Shown: positions 1 through 6,322 of the stretch, piece by piece
Position numbering within the stretch: the first letter of the stretch is position 1
How the letters are laid out: the number at the start of each line of letters is the position of its first letter
Assembly (NCBI GenBank): GCA_964517075.1
Contig: CAZFAT010000226.1
Coordinates: forward strand, 1-8,383
DNA: 8,383 nucleotides
Reading direction: 5' to 3'
Origin: CAZFAT01 sp964517075
GTDB taxonomy: Bacteria > Acidobacteriota > Vicinamibacteria > Vicinamibacterales > SCN-69-37
Program-made: the position numbers and the translations under genes
Notes under the pieces: generated by a model
What the model was told of the DNA's origin: nothing
What the model saw: only the letters and a program-made list of their open reading frames with translations
The model's database searches: none

Positions 1-1
1 G

Positions 2-349
2 GATTACGCGAAGGTCAGCCAGGCGGCGACGGCGGACCGGGACGGGTTCTCGACGGCCGAGCGGCAGTGGTCGTGGGAGGCGGCGCCGCTCGTGCTGAAT
101 GCGAAGGCGGTGGCCGAGGCCGTGCCCGCGAACATCAACTACCTGCTCGGCAGGGCGCCGATCCCGCCAATCGGCGCGCCGGCAGGCGCGGAGGACCGCG
201 GCTTCTCGCAGCAGTTCGCCTTCAGCCTTGATTTCTGGTGGCTGTATCTCTTCTATATGGGCGTGTTACCGCGATTCGGCGTCGTGGCCGTGCTAGCCAC
301 CGGGCTGGCCTGGACGCTGCTCTGCCTTGCGAAATTGCGTCGGGTGTAG
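2..349 (+). CDS. C-terminal part of an unrecognised membrane protein (5'-truncated)
   Basis: Frame 2 is open from the left edge of the window to a TAG stop at 347-349, giving 115 residues of a protein whose start lies outside. A GTG at 92 could serve as a start, but the open frame upstream of it makes a longer protein more likely. The visible part begins with a polar, Trp-containing stretch, then a Pro/Ala-rich segment (PIPPIGAPAGAEDRGF), then a strongly hydrophobic end (FWWLYLFYMGVLPRF, then VVAVLATGLAWTLLCLA). This end predicts one or two membrane helices and a short basic tail (KLRRV) that is probably cytoplasmic. I do not recognise the family. The gene lies 17 nt upstream of a GT9 glycosyltransferase, so it is probably the preceding member of a polysaccharide operon, for example a membrane glycosyltransferase or an assembly protein. 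That role comes from context only. Confidence 0.6.
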   Translation, partial: DYAKVSQAATADRDGFSTAERQWSWEAAPLVLNAKAVAEAVPANINYLLGRAPIPPIGAPAGAEDRGFSQQFAFSLDFWWLYLFYMGVLPRFGVVAVLATGLAWTLLCLAKLRRV

Positions 350-366
350 TGTCGTTTTTCAGGCCG

Positions 367-1545
367 ATGCCTTCTGCCCTTCAGATCTATGACCCGCGGG
401 AGCGGCGGCTCGTGGCCCTCGCCGACGTGGCGCTCGCCCCGTTCGGGTGGTTCGCCGGACGCGCCACCGCGCGACCCGTCCGACGCATCCTGCTGCTGCG
501 TCTGGAGCGAATCGGCGACCTGCTGATGGCACTCGACGCCGTCTTCGATGCGCGCGAGGCCTGGCCGGACGCGGAGATCGATCTGGCCGTCGGCCACTGG
601 AACCAGTCACTCGCCGCGCTGATCCCTGGCGTGTCCCGCGTGGACGTCGCCGATGCGCCGTGGCTGGTCAGGGCCGGCGAGTCCCGACAGGGCTGGTCCG
701 CCCTGCTCGCGCAGGCCCGCCGCTGGCGGCGACGCCGATACGATCTCGTGATCAACTTCGAGCCCGACATCCGGAGCAACCTGATCGCGTGGCTGACCGG
801 CGCGCCCCGGCGGGTGGGATATTCGAGCGGTGGGGGCGGCGCCCTCCTCACCGACGCGCGGCCCTTTGTTCCAGACGCACACATCTCAGCGAACGCCCGC
901 GCCGTCGTCAGTCGCGCGGCCGGCCGTCCCACGACTGTCGGCCATCCACGCACGGGATTGAAACTCGTTCCCCCGGCCGCCGACGTTGCGCGCGCGCGCG
1001 CGCGCCTCGGCACGTTCCCGCGACCCTGGATCGGCATTCACGCGAGCGGCGGCCGCGAGTCGAAGCAGTGGCACCTCGATCGCTTCGCCGCCGTCGGATC
1101 GGCGTTGGCCCGCGACCGCGGCGCGACCATCGTCCTGACGGGCTCGACGACGGATCGGCCGATGATCGACCGCGTGCGGACGGCGCTGGCGAACGTCCCC
1201 GTGATCGACGCCGGCGGCGCCATGGAACTCCCCACGCTGGCGGCCCTGCTCGGCGAACTCGACCTGCTGATTACGGGCGACACGGGTCCGATGCACCTCG
1301 CCGCGGCGATGGGCACGCCCATCGTCGCGCTCTTCGGGCCCTCCCACCCGGCGCGCTACGGCCCGAGAGCCCTCGTCGAACGGATCGTGCGGATCGACCT
1401 GCCCTGCAGCCCGTGCGGGCAGGTCCGCCTGCCGCCCGAACGCTGCCGAGGGCACGTGCCGGACTGCCTCGACGGCATCCGCGTCGAAACCGTCGTGGCG
1501 GCAGCGCTCGACATCCTGGATCGACCCGCCGACCAGCGCCTCTGA
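367..1545 (+). CDS. GT9 family glycosyltransferase (ADP-heptose:LPS heptosyltransferase-like)
   Basis: This 392-residue protein has the layout of glycosyltransferase family 9, GT-B enzymes that transfer heptose from ADP-heptose to LPS inner core or to other glycans at the cytoplasmic face of the inner membrane. The N-terminal Rossmann domain opens at residues 40-56 with RILLLRLERIGDLLMAL; the Asp of RIGD (D51) matches the family's catalytic Asp position. The C-terminal domain has the SGGRESKQW segment (227-235), then GDTGPMHLAAAMGTP (304-318) and ALFGPSHPARYGP (321-333), the usual nucleotide-sugar site. Four Cys (347, 350, 360, 367) near the end resemble the Cys cluster found in many GT9 members. 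I chose ATG at 367 because the frame's earlier start (238) lies inside the upstream gene and would add about 43 unrelated residues; no strong Shine-Dalgarno precedes it. Its stop overlaps the next start as TGATG. The acceptor and exact sugar cannot be read from sequence. Confidence 0.9.
   Translation: MPSALQIYDPRERRLVALADVALAPFGWFAGRATARPVRRILLLRLERIGDLLMALDAVFDAREAWPDAEIDLAVGHWNQSLAALIPGVSRVDVADAPWLVRAGESRQGWSALLAQARRWRRRRYDLVINFEPDIRSNLIAWLTGAPRRVGYSSGGGGALLTDARPFVPDAHISANARAVVSRAAGRPTTVGHPRTGLKLVPPAADVARARARLGTFPRPWIGIHASGGRESKQWHLDRFAAVGSALARDRGATIVLTGSTTDRPMIDRVRTALANVPVIDAGGAMELPTLAALLGELDLLITGDTGPMHLAAAMGTPIVALFGPSHPARYGPRALVERIVRIDLPCSPCGQVRLPPERCRGHVPDCLDGIRVETVVAAALDILDRPADQRL
988..1005 (+). 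repeat. (GC)9 dinucleotide run inside the GT9 gene
   Basis: An uninterrupted alternating GC run of 18 nt encodes Ala-Arg three times (about residues 208-213). It falls in the linker between the N- and C-terminal domains, just before the PRPWIGIHASGG segment. Alternating GC tracts can slip in replication and favour Z-DNA. In this GC-rich genome it may be only a by-product of Ala/Arg codon usage. Confidence 0.85.
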
Positions 1546-3368
1546 TGCCCACCACCATTCGCAGCGTCGCGGCGCAGGGGGCGCACGTCAGCGAATCGCT
1601 CCAGTCGCTCCTCACCGCCGCACGGCGGGACCTTGCACGAGCCGAGACGAACGCCTGGATCAAGCAGCTGCGGCTGGTCCGGTTTGGCGATCAGACGTTC
1701 CGTCAGCGCTTCACGTATCGCGGCGATTCGCTCTGGTGGTTCACCGAGCTGTACCTGCAGAAGAAGCGCCGCCTGGACACCGCCGTGGCGACGGTGCTCG
1801 CGCTCGATGCCGCCCGCGACACGCACGATCCGGCGCGGCTCGCGATCGAGACCGACGACGCGGTGGTCAGGGACGCGGCGGCCGCGTTTGGCGCCGCGCG
1901 CGGCCTGCCCGTGGATGTGACCGGACCGGTGACGCACCGCGCCGGACTGGCATGGCCGAGCTACCTGGTGGGACTGACGGCGACGCTCTCGAGGCTTCGT
2001 CCGGATCCAGCCGACGAGCGGCGGGCGGCCACGACCGTGGCGGCCTTTATCCACACCGCGTTCTGGCGTCAGGCCGGGCATGATGAATCCGTGCGCCAGG
2101 AGAGCTACATCGGGCCGGTGCTCGATGCCGTCGCCGAGCGGGTGGAGCCCTCCGCACTCGCGTGCGTCGGCCTCGGGCCGCGACGCAACTTCCGCGCGCG
2201 GCGCTGGTGGGATCCTGTCACCCGTCAACGTCCGGGCCCGCTCGTGACGCCCATCGAACGGCTGGCACCGCGCCGCGCCCTCGAGGCGTCGCGCGCGCTA
2301 TGGTGCCGGCGACAGGCGCTCGCCACGGAGGTGACATCGGGCGACGGCATTCGCGCGGCCGCGTCCTACCGTGGCTGCGATCTGTGGCCCGTGCTGCGCG
2401 CCGAGCTCGAAGGCGTGGCGCTCGTCCAATGGCCGTGGTCGGCACGCGCGATGGATGAAGCCGGCGCGGCGCTCGACGCGCTTCGCCCGCAGGTCATCAT
2501 GACCTACGCCGAGGCCGGGGGCTGGGGCCGGGCGCTCGTGCTGGAGTCACGCCGGCGCCGCGTCCCGTCGGCCGGCCTTCAGCACGGGTTCATCTACCGG
2601 CACTGGCTGAACTACCTGCACGAACCGGACGAGCTGCAGGCTGACGGCGAGGACGAGGGCTACCCCGCGCCCGACCGGACTCTCGTCTTCGATCAGTACG
2701 CGGCCGAGCACCTGGAACGCGCGGGGCGGCTGCCCCACGACGCCCTGCGTGTCACCGGCAGCGCAGGACTCGATGAACTCTCGGCACGTGTGACCCGTTT
2801 GCGGTTGGAGGGCCGCGAGGCCATTCGCCGCCGCGCCGGTGTGTCCCCCGGCGTGAAGGTCGCGGTGCTGGCCGCCAAGTTCAGTGAGGTGCATGCCGAG
2901 CTGCCGGCGCTGTTCGCCGCGGTGTCCACCGGCGGCGAGCGTCTCATCGTGAAGACCCACCCGGCAGAGACGGCCGCCGCGTACGAACGGCTCGCCGCCG
3001 GCCATCCGGGCGTGACCGTCGCGCCGCAGGGGGCGGACCTGGCCGAGTTGTTGGCGATCGCCGATGGCATCGTGACCATGAACTCGACGGTGGCCATTGA
3101 CGGCGTCATCCTGGGGGTCCCGGCCCTCGTGATCGGCCTGCCGAACAATCTCAGCCCCTTCGTGGACGCCGGGGTCATGCTGGGCGCGGCCTCCCCGGGA
3201 GACATTGGAACGGCCCTGGGACGGCTCCTGTATGATGAAGGCACCCGTGACGGCCTCCTCCAGCGGGCCGCGGCCTTTGCCCGAACCTACGGGATGTGCG
3301 CGGACGGGCGGGCCGCCGAGCGAGCGGCCACCGAAATTCTCGCGCTCACGCGGCGGGCGCGGCCCTGA
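1545..3368 (+). CDS. Putative GT-B glycosyltransferase, capsule polysaccharide biosynthesis type
   Basis: This is a 607-residue soluble protein. The C-terminal half looks like the GT-B enzymes of the capsule and CDP-glycerol-transferase kind: VPSAGLQHGF (340-349) with the LQHG motif, a second-domain strand opening VKVAVLAA (437-444), VKTHPAET (469-476) and MNSTVAIDGVILGVPALVIG (512-531). KTHP and the Ser/Thr-rich NSTVAID loop are the usual nucleotide or phosphate contacts of such enzymes. The N-terminal 300 residues are less familiar. They carry YRGDSLW (58-64) and a second copy, YRGCDLW (275-281), suggesting a duplicated or split domain. There is no signal peptide or membrane helix. The ATG overlaps the upstream stop by one base (TGATG at 1543-1547), so translation is probably coupled to the GT9 gene. 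The same frame is open far upstream, but that stretch is out of frame with the GT9 gene and not protein-like. Donor and acceptor are unknown; a role in building a surface glycan is inferred from motifs and neighbours. Confidence 0.75.
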   Translation: MPTTIRSVAAQGAHVSESLQSLLTAARRDLARAETNAWIKQLRLVRFGDQTFRQRFTYRGDSLWWFTELYLQKKRRLDTAVATVLALDAARDTHDPARLAIETDDAVVRDAAAAFGAARGLPVDVTGPVTHRAGLAWPSYLVGLTATLSRLRPDPADERRAATTVAAFIHTAFWRQAGHDESVRQESYIGPVLDAVAERVEPSALACVGLGPRRNFRARRWWDPVTRQRPGPLVTPIERLAPRRALEASRALWCRRQALATEVTSGDGIRAAASYRGCDLWPVLRAELEGVALVQWPWSARAMDEAGAALDALRPQVIMTYAEAGGWGRALVLESRRRRVPSAGLQHGFIYRHWLNYLHEPDELQADGEDEGYPAPDRTLVFDQYAAEHLERAGRLPHDALRVTGSAGLDELSARVTRLRLEGREAIRRRAGVSPGVKVAVLAAKFSEVHAELPALFAAVSTGGERLIVKTHPAETAAAYERLAAGHPGVTVAPQGADLAELLAIADGIVTMNSTVAIDGVILGVPALVIGLPNNLSPFVDAGVMLGAASPGDIGTALGRLLYDEGTRDGLLQRAAAFARTYGMCADGRAAERAATEILALTRRARP

Positions 3369-3386
3369 CCTATTCGACGATTCCCC

Positions 3387-3390
3387 AGGA
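3387..3390 (+). promoter_or_regulatory. Shine-Dalgarno of the SDR gene
   Basis: AGGA lies 5 nt before the ATG at 3396, within the 27-nt gap after the previous stop. It supports ATG 3396 as the true start. Confidence 0.55.
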
Positions 3391-3395
3391 TTCCC

Positions 3396-4379
3396 ATGAA
3401 AGCTCTCCTCACTGGCGGCGCAGGTTTTGTCGGTTCGCATCTGGCGGAGGCGTTGCTCGATCGCGGCCACGAGGTCCTCGTCATCGACGACCTGTCGACG
3501 GGCGCGATGGAGAACATCACTCGCCTCAAGTCGCGTCCCGGGTTCGAGTACGTCATCGACACGGTGATGAACGACCGGCTCATGGCCGAACTGGTCGACC
3601 GGTCCGACATGGTCTTTCACCTCGCCGCCGCGGTCGGGGTGAAGCTCATCGTCGAAGCGCCCGTACGCACGATTGAGACGAACGTGCATGGCACGGAGGT
3701 CGTGCTCACGCACGCGAACAAGAAAGGCAAGCTGGTCGTCATCTTCTCGACCTCGGAGGTATACGGCAAGAGCCTCGCCGTGCCCTTCCGCGAGGACGCC
3801 GATCTCGTGATGGGTCCCACGCCCAAGCATCGCTGGGCGTACGCATGCAGCAAGGCCATTGACGAGTTCCTCGCGCTGGCCTACCACCGTGAGCGGAAGC
3901 TGCCGGTGATCGTCGTGCGGCTGTTCAACACCGTCGGGCCGCGGCAGACGGGCCGGTACGGGATGGTCATTCCCAACTTCGTGCAGCAGGGGCTGGCGGG
4001 CCAGCCCATCACCGTGTTCGGCGACGGCACCCAGACGCGATCGTTCACCTACGTCGGCGACGTGGTCGACGGCCTGATCCGACTGGCCGGTGAACCGCGG
4101 GCGGTCGGTCAGGTCTTCAACATCGGCAACACGGAGGAAGTCTCCATTCTCGAGCTCGCGCGTCGTGTGCGAGCGATGACGGAGAGCACGTCGGAGATTG
4201 TCCTCGTGCCGTACGACCAGGCGTACGAGGAAGGCTTCGAAGACATGCCTCGCCGGGTGCCCGACCTCACCAAGATTCAGACCCTGGTCGGCTACCGGCC
4301 CACGCTGACCCTCGACGACATCCTGCGCCGGGTCGTGGAGCACACGCGCGCGTCGATGCCGGCCGTGGCCCGACGGTAA
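3396..4379 (+). CDS. NAD-dependent UDP-sugar epimerase/decarboxylase (extended SDR; UDP-glucuronate decarboxylase-like)
   Basis: This 327-residue protein is full length for an extended short-chain dehydrogenase acting on nucleotide sugars. The NAD-binding Gly motif TGGAGFVGSHL is at residues 6-16, followed by the acidic end of beta-2 (VIDDLSTG, 29-36), which favours NAD over NADP. HLAAAVG is at 75-81, STSEVYG at 118-124, the catalytic pair YxxxK at Y149 and K153, FNTVGPRQTGRYGMVIPNF at 177-195, and FGDGTQTRSFTYVGDVVDG at 208-226. SEVYG, with Glu in place of the TDEVYG of dTDP-glucose dehydratases or the SAxVYG of GalE, resembles UDP-glucuronate decarboxylases, which make UDP-xylose. Related proteins are often labelled UDP-glucose 4-epimerase, so the exact reaction stays open. 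It is the third enzyme of the glycan operon and would supply a sugar donor for the neighbouring transferases. The start is supported by AGGA 5 nt upstream. Confidence 0.9.
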   Translation: MKALLTGGAGFVGSHLAEALLDRGHEVLVIDDLSTGAMENITRLKSRPGFEYVIDTVMNDRLMAELVDRSDMVFHLAAAVGVKLIVEAPVRTIETNVHGTEVVLTHANKKGKLVVIFSTSEVYGKSLAVPFREDADLVMGPTPKHRWAYACSKAIDEFLALAYHRERKLPVIVVRLFNTVGPRQTGRYGMVIPNFVQQGLAGQPITVFGDGTQTRSFTYVGDVVDGLIRLAGEPRAVGQVFNIGNTEEVSILELARRVRAMTESTSEIVLVPYDQAYEEGFEDMPRRVPDLTKIQTLVGYRPTLTLDDILRRVVEHTRASMPAVARR

Positions 4380-4382
4380 GGG
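4378..4382 (+). promoter_or_regulatory. Shine-Dalgarno overlapping a stop codon, sets the GTG start of the radical SAM gene
   Basis: AAGGG begins within the TAA stop of the SDR gene and ends 5 nt before GTG 4388. A terminating ribosome would sit on this site, so the two genes are probably coupled. It is the reason to prefer the GTG start. Confidence 0.55.
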
Positions 4383-4387
4383 TCGCC

Positions 4388-5338
4388 GTGGGAGTTCTGA
4401 CGAGGCGGGCGCGCCGCGGGGTCGAGCGGCTGCTGACGGCCAACGCACGGCCCGTGCGCCGGCTGCTGGCCGCCACCGGTCGCGACCGCGCCCCCCGCCT
4501 GCCCGACATCGTCCAGATCGAGAGCACGAACCTGTGCAACGCCAAGTGCGTGTTCTGTCCCCGCGACGAGATGCACCGGCAGCAGGGCATCATGGACATG
4601 GACCTGTTCCGGAAGGTGGTGGACGAATGCGCGGCGCTCGGGATTACCCACGTGCGCCTGCACAACTACGGTGAGCCGTTCCTGGACCGGCGCCTGGTGG
4701 AGAAGGTCCGCTACGCGAAGACCCGCGGCATCGCCGAAGTCGGCATGATCAGCAACGGGTCGCTCATCACGCCCGACATCGCGCAGGGGCTGATTGACGC
4801 GGGACTCGATGCGATCAACATCAGCGTGGACGCCTCGGGCAAGGAGACGTTCGAGCGGACGCGCGTCAACCTCGACTACGACGTCGTGATCGACAACATC
4901 CGGACGCTCGACCGGCTCCGGCGCGGCGCCGGCCGCGCGCGTCCGAAGCTGATCCTGTCGTTCGTGCGGCAGCAGGATGCTCCCGAGGAGCAGGCCTTCA
5001 TCGACACCTGGCGGACGATCGCCGACAAGATCCACATCACCGACCTGCACAATTGGGCCGGCACGCTGCACGCCCACTCGGACGTGGCCTACCCGTGCTA
5101 CCGCCTGTGGCTGACCTTCACCGTGCTCTGGGATGGCCGGGTCTCGCTCTGCTGCGCCGATTTCGACGGCCGCCACGTGCTCGGCGATCTCCGGACGTCG
5201 ACCATCCGCGACGTGTGGAACTCACCGGCATACCGCGCCGTTCGACGCCAGCACCTGGAGTCGGGCGGTCCCGAGATCTGCCGGTCCTGCGATCTCCCGA
5301 AGAAGGACTCGCCGTTGTGGGTGGCGAAGCTGGTGTAG
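4388..5338 (+). CDS. Radical SAM protein with SPASM/Twitch-like C-terminus
   Basis: This 316-residue protein has the radical SAM signature CxxxCxxC at C50, C54 and C57 (STNLCNAKCVFCPRDE), which binds the [4Fe-4S] cluster that cleaves S-adenosylmethionine. HNYGEPFLD (92-100) corresponds to the family's GGEP motif that contacts SAM, and ISNGSLIT (121-128) and INISVDAS (143-150) are the next barrel strands. The C-terminal part has C237, then Gly250-x4-C255 (DGRVSLCC), the VLGDLRTSTIRDVWNSP segment (264-280) typical of SPASM proteins, and CRSC (298-301). The protein ends 15 residues later, so there are cysteines for about one auxiliary Fe-S cluster, not the two of a full SPASM domain. The basic N-terminal 35 residues (MGVLTRRARRGVERLL) may be an amphipathic membrane-contact helix. 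It is the last gene of the glycan operon, 8 nt after the SDR gene. The substrate is unknown; a sugar or glycan-linked one is inferred from context. Confidence 0.88.
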   Translation: MGVLTRRARRGVERLLTANARPVRRLLAATGRDRAPRLPDIVQIESTNLCNAKCVFCPRDEMHRQQGIMDMDLFRKVVDECAALGITHVRLHNYGEPFLDRRLVEKVRYAKTRGIAEVGMISNGSLITPDIAQGLIDAGLDAINISVDASGKETFERTRVNLDYDVVIDNIRTLDRLRRGAGRARPKLILSFVRQQDAPEEQAFIDTWRTIADKIHITDLHNWAGTLHAHSDVAYPCYRLWLTFTVLWDGRVSLCCADFDGRHVLGDLRTSTIRDVWNSPAYRAVRRQHLESGGPEICRSCDLPKKDSPLWVAKLV

Positions 5339-5352
5339 GGACGTCGAGGGGA

Positions 5353-5373
5353 GCCGTCAGGTCCGCGGACGGC
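5353..5373. terminator. Possible bidirectional terminator hairpin between convergent genes
   Basis: GCCGTC (5353-5358) and GACGGC (5368-5373) can pair around a 9-nt loop in the 41-nt gap between the + operon and the - gene pair. The overlapping 10-bp palindromes GTCCGCGGAC (5361-5370) and GACGGCCGTC (5368-5377) offer other folds. There is no T-tract on either side, so this is weak as an intrinsic terminator. Confidence 0.25.
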
Positions 5374-5379
5374 CGTCGC

Positions 5380-5799
5380 TCAGAGCTGGCCCCACGTCAC
5401 ATACACCACGAGCCACGGGCCGATCGCGGCCAGGGCGTAGAACGCCGTGACGCCGGCGAGGGTGGCGTGCCAGCCACGTGCGTAGAGCAGGAGCCCGGCC
5501 GCCGCCGCCACCGACTTGGCGACGACCAGCGCCGGGAGCGGACCGAGGCTGGCCATCACGGCGGCGAGCAGGCGGTTGCCCTCGACACCGATGCCGAGCG
5601 CGTTGACGGCAAAGTAGGTAAAGAGGCCGTCGAACCCCTGCAGCACCACGAACAGCAGCAGAACGAGCCGGGTGCCGGCGACGACGCCGGCCCGGCGCAC
5701 GCCCGCGAACGCAAGCGGGCGGCTGAGCGCAGGTCGCTCGTCGGCGAGGAGCGCGTTATCCAGATGAGGCACGGCGCCAGGCGTCCCGTGGCCGACCAC
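5380..5799 (-). CDS. DUF5658-like small membrane protein
   Basis: This 139-residue protein (GTG start) has a polar N-terminus of about 42 residues followed by three predicted membrane helices, about residues 44-66, 78-106 (interrupted near the Pro at 88-89) and 111-136. Polar residues inside the hydrophobic part form a recognisable pattern: D57 in QGFDGLFTYFAV, E73 and N75 in GVEGNRLLA, and K95 in VVAKSV. This matches my recollection of DUF5658 proteins, which carry an Asp in helix 1, an ExN motif and a Lys in the next helix; their function is unknown. The gene is downstream of, and overlaps, the small Cys/His protein gene by 44 nt. If the GTG at 5770-5772 is used instead, the overlap falls to 17 nt and the helices are unchanged. 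Neither start has a clear Shine-Dalgarno, which fits translation coupled to the upstream gene. It ends 41 nt from the end of the convergent radical SAM gene. Confidence 0.75.
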   Translation of the reverse strand: MVGHGTPGAVPHLDNALLADERPALSRPLAFAGVRRAGVVAGTRLVLLLFVVLQGFDGLFTYFAVNALGIGVEGNRLLAAVMASLGPLPALVVAKSVAAAAGLLLYARGWHATLAGVTAFYALAAIGPWLVVYVTWGQL

Positions 5800-6055
5800 G
5801 TCGGCGCGTGTTGAAGCCTACGACTTCGGCGACGTCCGCGGCGAGCCGCTGGACGCGGGCCGGCTTGATGGCGCCCTGTTGGACCGCGAGCTGGTGCTCG
5901 CTGGGCGAGCGGCGGATGGCGGGCACGGCGTACCCGCAGTCCTCGCAGACCCAGTGCAGGACGAGCGTGCCGTACAACTCGCGACGCTCCCGATAGAGAT
6001 GGGGGTGGCGGCACCCGCCGATACAGAGACGCAGCAGACGAAGGATTACGTTCAT
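5756..6055 (-). CDS. Small Cys/His-rich (zinc-ribbon-like) protein, unknown function
   Basis: This 99-residue protein has an ATG start. After a short hydrophobic/basic N-terminus (MNVILRLLRL) come C11-x3-C15 and H17 and H19 (CIGGCRHPH), then H34, C37 and C40 (HWVCEDCGY). Two cysteine pairs about 22 residues apart, the second a classic CxxC-Gly knuckle, suggest a small zinc ribbon. The middle (AIRRSPSEHQLAVQQGAIKPARVQR) is charged and looks folded; the last 20 residues are Arg-rich and low complexity. The gene is first of a two-gene minus-strand unit, and its end overlaps the start of the DUF5658-like membrane protein. I believe similar small proteins occur in Acidobacteriota but cannot verify that here. 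The function is unknown; nucleic-acid binding or a metal-dependent regulatory role are the obvious possibilities. The amino-acid pattern in this frame is far more protein-like than the overlapping frames, supporting a real gene. Confidence 0.7.
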   Translation of the reverse strand: MNVILRLLRLCIGGCRHPHLYRERRELYGTLVLHWVCEDCGYAVPAIRRSPSEHQLAVQQGAIKPARVQRLAADVAEVVGFNTRRRGRPRDAWRRASSG

Positions 6056-6080
6056 GCGATCATTCCGGCACCGGCGGCAA

Positions 6081-6103
6081 TGGGGCCCGGCCGGGCTGCC
6101 CCA
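6081..6103. repeat. GC-rich palindrome upstream of the Cys/His gene
   Basis: TGGGGC (6081-6086) and GCCCCA (6098-6103) form an inverted repeat that overlaps the perfect 12-bp palindrome GCCCGGCCGGGC (6085-6096). It lies 26-48 nt upstream of the minus-strand gene's start and could be an operator or a hairpin in the 5' leader. Confidence 0.4.
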
Positions 6104-6129
6104 TCAGTGCGCAACTCTCTTGCCCGACT

Positions 6130-6160
6130 GAATTCGGCCCATTTCCGCCGAATCGGCCCA
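6130..6160. repeat. Imperfect tandem repeat, possible operator half-sites
   Basis: GAATTCGGCCCA (6130-6141) recurs as GAATCGGCCCA (6150-6160), differing by one T. The copies start 20 bp apart, about two helical turns, so a dimeric regulator could bind both from one face. It sits between the divergent genes. Chance is possible given the base composition. Confidence 0.35.
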
Positions 6161-6322
6161 CGAGGCGCGAACAAAGTCACGGCCGGGGGCGCCTAAGGTC
6201 AGCGAGGCCGCGCGCCGGCAGCGTCAGCCCGCGACCCGACAGTTCTGCACGCGCCGCCAGCGGACACCCGGTGAAACGACGGAGAATGCCACGTCCGGCC
6301 GACCGCCGGTCAGCGCGTACAC

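Larger units (their letters stand above)
6056..6322. other. Divergent intergenic region
   Basis: This is 267 nt between the minus-strand Cys/His gene and the plus-strand MFS gene, so promoters for both should lie here. I find no convincing -35/-10 pair on either strand. It contains the palindrome at 6081-6103 and the tandem repeat at 6130-6160. A 27-codon frame from ATG 6286 runs into the MFS start in another frame and looks random. The in-frame stop TGA at 6272-6274 shows the MFS gene cannot extend further upstream. Confidence 0.6.

Noticed and set aside
447..1544. The frame of the GT-B gene stays open about 1.1 kb upstream of its ATG, across the GT9 gene, suggesting a giant fusion protein.
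   Set aside because: The translation there is Arg/Pro/Ala-rich and without motifs, while the GT9 frame is clearly real. It is a high-GC side effect, and TGATG at 1543-1547 gives a natural start.
2547..4448. Long antisense open frame (633 codons) across the GT-B and SDR genes.
   Set aside because: Composition is His/Arg/Gly/Asp-rich as expected for the complement of GC-biased codons. It has no motifs and covers two convincing genes.
5556..6014. 152-codon minus-strand frame overlapping both small genes.
   Set aside because: Its Arg/Pro/Ser-rich sequence lacks pattern, while the two other minus-strand frames show a Cys/His motif protein and membrane helices.
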